Source: Promethearchaeota archaeon (GTDB lineage Archaea > Asgardarchaeota > Lokiarchaeia > Sigynarchaeales > SOKP01). From it: a stretch of 10,687 nt of DNA. Numbering within the stretch: the stretch's first letter is position 1; every line of letters starts with the position of its first letter. A program made the position numbers and the translations under genes. The notes below the pieces were generated by a model. That model was not told the DNA's origin and ran no database searches. It saw nothing but the letters and a program-made list of their open reading frames with translations. Below, one piece after another: positions 6,702 through 10,687 of this stretch. The stretch spans positions 1-10,687 of the forward strand of contig WJKD01000863.1 in assembly GCA_014729315.1 (NCBI GenBank), in the 5' to 3' direction.

Positions 6702-6730
6702 TGCTAAGGGCGGATGGGGGTTTTCCCCAT
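6702..6730 (-). other. First tRNA intron (between D arm and anticodon stem)
   Basis: About 29 bases separate the D-arm GAGC-A from the anticodon stem CCCGG. They contain a strong hairpin, ATGGGG/CCCCAT with a five-base loop. The sequence AGCA occurs at both edges, so the junction cannot be fixed within four bases. A textbook bulge-helix-bulge is not obvious here. Confidence 0.6.
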
Positions 6731-6784
6731 TGCTCTACCTAACTGAGCTACGGAGGCATTTTTCTACTAACTTCATTAATTTTA

Positions 6785-6894
6785 TGCTCCCGCCGGGATT
6801 CGAACCCGGGTCGCGGGGGTGAAAGCCCCGTATGCCTAACCTTACTCCTATCATTTTAAATAGGAATAGATTGGCCGGTCTACACTACGGGAGC
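6785..6894 (-). tRNA. tRNA-Glu(TTC) with an intron outside the anticodon loop
   Basis: The minus strand shows acceptor GCTCCCG/CGGGAGC with discriminator A and no encoded CCA. The D region GTGTAGACCGGCCAATC is typical of archaeal Glu/Asp tRNAs. The anticodon arm is CGGGG-CTTTCAC-CCCCG (anticodon TTC at 6821-6823), and the T arm is CCGGG-TTCGAAT-CCCGG. The full length is 110 bases; taking out 35 leaves 75, the normal Glu length, with the expected CCAATC-ATA-CGGGG junction. It precedes the two-intron tRNA by 27 bases on the same strand. Confidence 0.92.
6834..6868 (-). other. Non-canonical intron in tRNA-Glu after the D arm
   Basis: This 35-base insert sits between CCAATC and ATA-CGGGG, i.e. 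near position 25/26 rather than the usual 37/38. It contains an 8-bp hairpin, ATTCCTAT/ATAGGAGT, with an eight-base loop and one G-T pair. The junction is ambiguous by one base because C occurs at both edges. Confidence 0.7.
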
Positions 6895-7124
6895 AATATT
6901 TTAAAAAAATTAATTGGGATAGTAATAATTCTTAGAAAGGTATTAAATTAATATAGTAAGGTATATTTTTTAATTAACTTTCGATTTTAAATTTTTTTAT
7001 ATAATCCATGTGCTCTTTAATTTGAAGATAAAAAGGATTAAATAAAATCTTTTAGTTCTAGTATAAAGGGTTCCTAATCTTTTTTTGAGTTAAATATAAA
7101 GTGAATAATAGGTTGGATCTTATA

Positions 7125-7209
7125 TGCGGGAAGGGAGATTTGAACTCCCGAACTCCTATGAGAATGGATTCTAAGTCCACCGCCTTTGACCAGACTTGGC
7201 AATTCCCGC
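7125..7209 (-). tRNA. tRNA-Leu(TAG), no intron
   Basis: The 85-base gene has acceptor GCGGGAA/TTCCCGC, discriminator A and a Leu-type D arm (GCC...GGC). The anticodon arm is GTGGA-CTTAGAA-TCCAT, reading anticodon TAG for codon CTA. A long class II variable arm (TTCTCATAGGAG region) and the T arm GGGAG-TTCAAAT-CTCCC complete it. CCA is not encoded. It is 230 bases upstream of tRNA-Glu on the same strand, and the interval between them shows no gene. Confidence 0.95.
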
Positions 7210-7231
7210 ATAAAAATTAAAAATGTGAATG

Positions 7232-7247
7232 ATTAATAAAATTAAAT
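7232..7247 (-). promoter_or_regulatory. TATA region of tRNA-Leu
   Basis: On the minus strand the tract ATTTAATTTTATTAAT is centred about 29-30 bases before the first base of tRNA-Leu, the expected archaeal TATA distance. The neighbourhood is AT-rich, so other positions are possible. Confidence 0.4.
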
Positions 7248-7392
7248 ACCGAAAAATTAATAATTTTTTAGGAAAAAATCTAAATTTAAATGTAAAGAAT
7301 ATTATAGAAAAATTATAATAAAAAAAAGAGTTAGAATTAAAGTAAAGAAATTAATTAAAATTAAAGCTTAGAATAATAATTCAGTTATATAA

Positions 7393-8391
7393 ATGAGCGT
7401 AAGGGAATCCTTAATTAAACATCTAACTTCTATTCTACGGTCTTCCTCGGGAACATTATTAGTTACCTTATGTGACTACAATGGTCTTTCCATAGCCAAG
7501 ATTGGAAGAAAAACCGATTTGGATTTAAATCCTAACCAGATTACTAGTTTGTCTTCGGCAGCTTTTTCGGCGAGCGCCGAAAATTGGGAGGATTTACAAA
7601 TTAAAGATCAAGTAACATCTTTCATTTATTTTGATGAAGTATGTTTAATTACAATAAGAATTAACGAAACATTGCTGACTATCGTCCACGATTATCATAT
7701 TGAGTGGCCATTAAATGCCGATAATATAGCAAGTGCTATGTACTACTTAAAGGAGAAGTTAAGCGAGTTTTTTGGAAATAAAATTGCGAATGAGCAACAA
7801 CTTCAAGAATTCTCCAACAATATCCGGAGTGCGATATATTTGTTTAGTATGGGAAGTGATGTTTCATTTGCATCATATGCCCCGGAAGACAAACGTGAAC
7901 AAAATGTCTTACCATATATAAGTAATATATTAGATTCGATCGAAAATCCAATATTTTATCGATATAGTCTGGTTAATCCTTCAGGTTTGACATTAGACGC
8001 AAGAGAAGTAAGTGAAAATAGTTTTCCTATTACGATAGAAGCATTCTCGGCAAATGCCAATGTTGCGTTCCAAAAAATGAAAGACGAGTCCGAGGGAAGT
8101 CCATTAGGAGAGGTATTATGCTATATTGCTATTTCAGGTCAGGATCCAGAAAATTATTTTGGAATCATTACATGTCCTTCTGGAAAATTAAAATTTTCAA
8201 AAATCGAACGTACTTCTAACATTGAAGATCTTTCATTTGCAGGTTTATTTACATTAGCTTATGGAGGAGTTCCCGTTATGGGTGAAACTCGAAATTTAGT
8301 TCATTCTATATTAGAAATTGTGGGATCTGACAAGATAACAGAAAATTTCATTGAAGCCGTAAACATTCTCACAAGTCAGAAATACGAATGA
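7393..8391 (+). CDS. Tandem Roadblock/LC7-like domain protein
   Basis: The 332-residue protein lacks signal peptide and membrane segments. Residues 5-127 fit the Roadblock/LC7 fold: helix (ESLIKHLTSILRSS), strand pair TLLVTLCDYNGLSIAKIG (21-38), a long helix (48-63) rich in Ser/Ala, a strand pair VTSFIYFDEVCLITIRINETLLTIV (74-98) and a closing helix (108-126). A similar order appears in about 175-295: helix YISNILDSIE, YRYSLVNPSGLTLDAREV (189-206), helix TIEAFSANANVAFQKM (214-229), VLCYIAI and YFGIITCPSGKLKFSKIE, then helix 278-290, suggesting a diverged second copy. Roadblock proteins dimerise and bind or regulate small GTPases (MglB, Ragulator), which makes the nearby GTPase a candidate partner. 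The second domain is my structural inference. The first has the better match. Alternatives are a single Roadblock domain with an unrelated tail. Confidence 0.7.
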   Translation: MSVRESLIKHLTSILRSSSGTLLVTLCDYNGLSIAKIGRKTDLDLNPNQITSLSSAAFSASAENWEDLQIKDQVTSFIYFDEVCLITIRINETLLTIVHDYHIEWPLNADNIASAMYYLKEKLSEFFGNKIANEQQLQEFSNNIRSAIYLFSMGSDVSFASYAPEDKREQNVLPYISNILDSIENPIFYRYSLVNPSGLTLDAREVSENSFPITIEAFSANANVAFQKMKDESEGSPLGEVLCYIAISGQDPENYFGIITCPSGKLKFSKIERTSNIEDLSFAGLFTLAYGGVPVMGETRNLVHSILEIVGSDKITENFIEAVNILTSQKYE

Positions 8392-8429
8392 ACTAAATTT
8401 TGAATAGAATATTCCTTCATAAGCTAAAA

Positions 8430-8437
8430 AATTTAAA
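8430..8437 (+). promoter_or_regulatory. TATA box of tsr3 (leaderless)
   Basis: AATTTAAA, preceded by the purine/A run CTAAAAA, is centred about 26 bases before the ATG at 8459. This implies that tsr3 has its own promoter and a leaderless transcript, despite lying only 67 bases after the Roadblock gene. Confidence 0.45.
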
Positions 8438-8458
8438 GCACATTAAGTTAAATTCATA

Positions 8459-8926
8459 ATGAGTAATTTAGAAAGAAAAAAGAATTGGCCAAAAATATAT
8501 TGTCTCCATCTTAGAAATTGTGATCCAAGTAAATGTACCGCAATTCGTCTTCAAAAATTCTCAATTTTAAAAATCATTAAAAAAATTTCGGGAAGGCTCA
8601 AAAATGCAGTAGTACTTTATCCTCTATCTCATAATTTGTTAACTAAAAACGATCAAAACATCATTAAGAAACATGGAATAATAGTGATTGATTGTTCTTG
8701 GAAAAGAATTTTTGATGCGACGACTATTGATTTAAAAGGTTTTGTTAATGATAGAAAATTACCTCCCTTAAGGGCAGTAAATTCGATAAATTACGGAAAA
8801 TGGGAAAAATTAAGTTCTGCAGAAGCTTTAGCAGCAGCTTTGTTTATAACAAATTATAAAGATTTTTCCAAATTCATTTTATCAAAATTTCCTTGGGGAG
8901 ATGAATTTTTTAGAATAAACTTTTGA
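8459..8926 (+). CDS. tsr3: rRNA small-subunit aminocarboxypropyltransferase Tsr3
   Basis: The 155-residue protein matches the Tsr3 family (formerly DUF367). It moves the 3-amino-3-carboxypropyl group of S-adenosylmethionine to a hypermodified pseudouridine in the small-subunit rRNA decoding region, a late ribosome maturation step. Diagnostic motifs are CDPSKCTA (21-28), VIDCSW (76-81), RKLPPLRAVNSINYGKWEKL (99-118), SSAEALAAALFI (119-130) and FPWGDEFFRIN (144-154). These are the SAM-binding and fold-defining segments in the trefoil-knot (SPOUT-like) enzyme. Length is close to the usual ~165-200 of archaeal members. The gene is on the same strand as the Roadblock gene and converges on the thermosome gene with a 32-base A-rich gap. 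Confidence 0.93.
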   Translation: MSNLERKKNWPKIYCLHLRNCDPSKCTAIRLQKFSILKIIKKISGRLKNAVVLYPLSHNLLTKNDQNIIKKHGIIVIDCSWKRIFDATTIDLKGFVNDRKLPPLRAVNSINYGKWEKLSSAEALAAALFITNYKDFSKFILSKFPWGDEFFRINF

Positions 8927-8928
8927 AG

Positions 8929-8958
8929 AGATTAAAAAAAATAAAAAAAACAAAAAAA
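8929..8958 (-). terminator. Oligo-T tract ending the thermosome transcript
   Basis: On the minus strand the stop codon of the chaperonin gene is followed by three long T runs (seven, eight and eight T) broken by single bases. This is a strong archaeal intrinsic termination signal. On the plus strand the same stretch is A-rich, so it does not serve tsr3 in the same way. Confidence 0.65.
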
Positions 8959-10566
8959 CTAATCCTCGCTTCCTCCCTTAGAAAGCCCAGACGACGCGAT
9001 TACATCGTCGATTTTGAGGATCATTGACGCAACTTCAGTAGCTGATTGAATAGCTTGAGTCAGAATAGACAGAGGTTCGACTACACCTAGCGAATTCATA
9101 TCAGACGGTTCTCCTTCGTCAATATTAATGCCGTACGAAGTTACTTCTTCGTTTTCATGTTTTGATCTTAATTCAACTATAAGATCAACGGGATTGTAGC
9201 CAGCGTTTTCGACCAATGTTTTTGGGATGATCTCTAGCGCATTTGCATATACTTCGATGGCTAATTGCTGTCTGCCCCCTATTGAACGAGCGTAGGTTCG
9301 AAGTCTTTTCGCTAATTCAACTTCAGAAGCACCCCCTCCTGGAAGAATCAAAGGCAATTCGACTGCAGCTTTAACAACGGATAATGCATCGTGAATCATA
9401 CGCTCTGCTTCGTCAACAACATGCTCTATACCCGCTCTAATTAAAATGCTTACTGCTTTTGGATCAGCACATTCCGATACGAATATCATGTTATCGTCGC
9501 CGATTTTCTTTTCCTCTACTTTCCCTGCGTTTCCCATATCAGTGGCACTTATATCGAATAGATTGTTCACGATTTTAGCATTTGTCGCTCTCGCTAATTT
9601 TTCCATGTCAGAACGTTTCACTCTCCTAACGGTTAGAATACCGTCTTTTGCTAAGTAATTTTGAGCTTTATCATCGACGCCTTTTTGGCAAAAAACCACA
9701 TTAGCACCGATTTCGTTTAATTTTGCAACTTTTTTTCTCAACATGTTAGATTCTTCTTCTAAAAACCGATTTATTTGGTCCGGGGTTTGAACTCTAATTT
9801 CTGCGTCAAACTCTGTCTTCTCAACTTCTAAGGAGGAACTAATTAAAGCAATATTAGCGTTTCTAATTACTTTAGGCATCATTGGATGGACAATTTCCTT
9901 ATCTACGATCATACCATCTACGATGTTTGTGTCTAATAAGCTTTTCCCTTCTTTTTTAATTATCTGAATTTGATCTAAATCAATTATTTTGTTAGTTCCA
10001 CGATCTTCCATGATTTGGGATATTGCGCTTACAGCAATGTCTGCAAAATGACTTTTAGCTCCCGCGATTAGTTTGCTATTCATTGATGTTCCAGCTATCT
10101 TTTTAAGAATTTCTTTATCATTAATATCAATTCGAGTAGCTAGTTCTTTTAAGATTTCCTTGGCTTTCACAAGAGCTTTTCTGTAGCCTCTAAAAATAAT
10201 CGTTGGATGTACAGATTGTTCCATCAATTCTTCGGCGAGACTCAGTAATTCTCCAGCAATAATGACACTTGTAGTAGTTCCATCCCCTACCTTATCGTCT
10301 TGGGTTTTTGCAACTTCTACAATCATTTTGGCAGCAGGGTGTTCAACATCAATCGTATCTAAAATGGTTGCTCCGTCATTAGTGATAGTAACATCGCCTA
10401 AAGAGTCTACCAACATTTTATCCATCCCTTTCGGACCTAATGTTGTCCTTACGGCTTCTGCTACGGCTATTGCGGCAGCTATATTGTTTTTTTGTGCATC
10501 TTTTCCTCGTTTTCTTTCAGTCCCTTCCTTAAGGATAAGTATGGGGACTCCACTTAACTGAGCCAT
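8959..10566 (-). CDS. Group II chaperonin (thermosome) subunit
   Basis: The 535-residue protein is a full-length thermosome/CCT-type subunit, which forms double rings with a built-in lid and folds cytosolic proteins using ATP. Equatorial ATP-site motifs are [14 protein letters not shown] (41-54), [10 protein letters not shown] (61-70) and [15 protein letters not shown] (94-108). The intermediate-domain catalytic Asp is D386 (VVDEAERM) and the nucleotide motif [17 protein letters not shown] spans 406-422. The apical domain spans roughly 215-365 and includes the helical protrusion region ([22 protein letters not shown]). The C-terminus ([11 protein letters not shown]) is short and lacks the Gly-Gly-Met repeats common in thermosomes. 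The start ATG is supported by the family N-terminus ([21 protein letters not shown]). It is monocistronic here, with its own TATA box upstream and a T tract at its end. Confidence 0.98.
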   Translation of the reverse strand: MAQLSGVPILILKEGTERKRGKDAQKNNIAAAIAVAEAVRTTLGPKGMDKMLVDSLGDVTITNDGATILDTIDVEHPAAKMIVEVAKTQDDKVGDGTTTSVIIAGELLSLAEELMEQSVHPTIIFRGYRKALVKAKEILKELATRIDINDKEILKKIAGTSMNSKLIAGAKSHFADIAVSAISQIMEDRGTNKIIDLDQIQIIKKEGKSLLDTNIVDGMIVDKEIVHPMMPKVIRNANIALISSSLEVEKTEFDAEIRVQTPDQINRFLEEESNMLRKKVAKLNEIGANVVFCQKGVDDKAQNYLAKDGILTVRRVKRSDMEKLARATNAKIVNNLFDISATDMGNAGKVEEKKIGDDNMIFVSECADPKAVSILIRAGIEHVVDEAERMIHDALSVVKAAVELPLILPGGGASEVELAKRLRTYARSIGGRQQLAIEVYANALEIIPKTLVENAGYNPVDLIVELRSKHENEEVTSYGINIDEGEPSDMNSLGVVEPLSILTQAIQSATEVASMILKIDDVIASSGLSKGGSED

Positions 10567-10599
10567 TTTAATTTCACTTTAAAATTTTTTTATTTTTCT

Positions 10600-10612
10600 G
10601 TTATTTATATAG
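10600..10612 (-). promoter_or_regulatory. TATA box of the thermosome gene
   Basis: Read on the minus strand, CTATATAAATAAC is a near-ideal archaeal TATA box with a purine-rich AGAGAT just upstream as a possible BRE. It is centred about 40 bases before the ATG at 10566, giving a predicted leader of about 12-16 bases. Within that leader AAAGTGA is a possible weak ribosome-binding sequence. Confidence 0.65.
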
Positions 10613-10687
10613 ATCTCTAAGTCATAAAATTAAAAAACTTTACGAATATTTAGTAAAACAATTTTAAAATGGAGATTTTGAATTTAA

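Larger units (their letters stand above)
6622..6757 (-). tRNA. tRNA, probably Asn(GTT), with two introns and an encoded CCA
   Basis: On the minus strand the ends form a clear tRNA. The acceptor arm is GCCTCCG/CGGAGGC with discriminator G and encoded CCA, the D arm is GCTC-AGTTAGGTA-GAGC, and the T arm is GCATG-TTCGAGC-CATGC. The anticodon stem is CCCGG/CCGGG. Removing two inserts (about 6702-6730 and 6665-6694) leaves a 77-base tRNA with CCA. Its loop is CTGTTAA, variable loop CGGTC and anticodon GTT, the usual archaeal Asn arrangement, and G73 agrees. Exact splice sites are uncertain. Moving the second junction by one base gives CTTTTAA (anticodon TTT, Lys, also G73). A canonical 37/38 intron would give TAC (Val), which fits the visible intron pairing less well. 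It sits 27 bases downstream of tRNA-Glu and is probably cotranscribed with it. Confidence 0.85.

Noticed and set aside
6702..6730. Reading ATGGG-GAAAACC-CCCAT as the true anticodon arm of the first tRNA
   Set aside because: Five base pairs and a seven-base loop are present, but the loop lacks T at position 33, and the rest of the gene would then carry an unexplained 60-base insert. The CTGTTAA loop with CCCGG/CCGGG is the better arm.
10262..10561. 99-codon plus-strand frame opposite the thermosome N-terminus
   Set aside because: It is antisense to highly conserved chaperonin motifs and has no start context or recognisable domain.
1..10687. CRISPR arrays, insertion sequences or prophage genes
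   Set aside because: I found no regularly spaced repeats, transposase motifs, terminal inverted repeats with target duplications, or phage-like genes.

Overview
The window looks like a chromosomal segment of an Asgard archaeon (Lokiarchaeia/Promethearchaeota-like). The evidence is low GC, archaeal TATA boxes with short or absent leaders, archaeal informational genes (an RPA-type single-stranded DNA-binding protein, a group II chaperonin, Tsr3), intron-bearing tRNA genes, and eukaryote-like proteins: a RING-type zinc domain, a Ras-like small GTPase and a tandem Roadblock/LC7-like protein. The lineage is inferred from gene content; no marker gene was tested.

Left part (1-2194): a C-terminally cut mfnB gene (methanofuran precursor synthesis) and a HisA/HisF-related TIM-barrel gene of the type found in methanogens and methylotrophs lie on the minus strand. 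Between them, on the plus strand, is a leaderless gene for an unrecognised N-terminal domain followed by a RING-like zinc domain. mfnB and the HisA-like gene suggest that the organism makes C1 carriers of the methanofuran/tetrahydromethanopterin type.

Middle part (2195-5839): a roughly 500-base gap holds only fragments of possible coding sequence and a 9-bp inverted repeat. It is followed by a four-OB-fold RPA and, 29 bases later, a PfkB-family sugar or nucleoside kinase. A palindrome at the kinase stop codon separates it from a minus-strand hypothetical gene that is split in frame by a single TAA.

Right part (5840-10687): a Ras-like GTPase with non-canonical G3 and G4 motifs is followed by three minus-strand tRNA genes. 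These are a two-intron tRNA, probably Asn(GTT), a tRNA-Glu(TTC) with an intron outside the anticodon loop, and an intronless tRNA-Leu(TAG). Then come the tandem Roadblock/LC7-like protein, Tsr3 (rRNA aminocarboxypropyl transferase), and a convergent thermosome subunit gene ending in an oligo-T tract.

The most interesting points are the split introns in tRNA-Asn, the GTPase with a degenerate base-recognition motif near a double Roadblock protein, the RING protein with an unusual ligand order, and the interrupted hypothetical gene.
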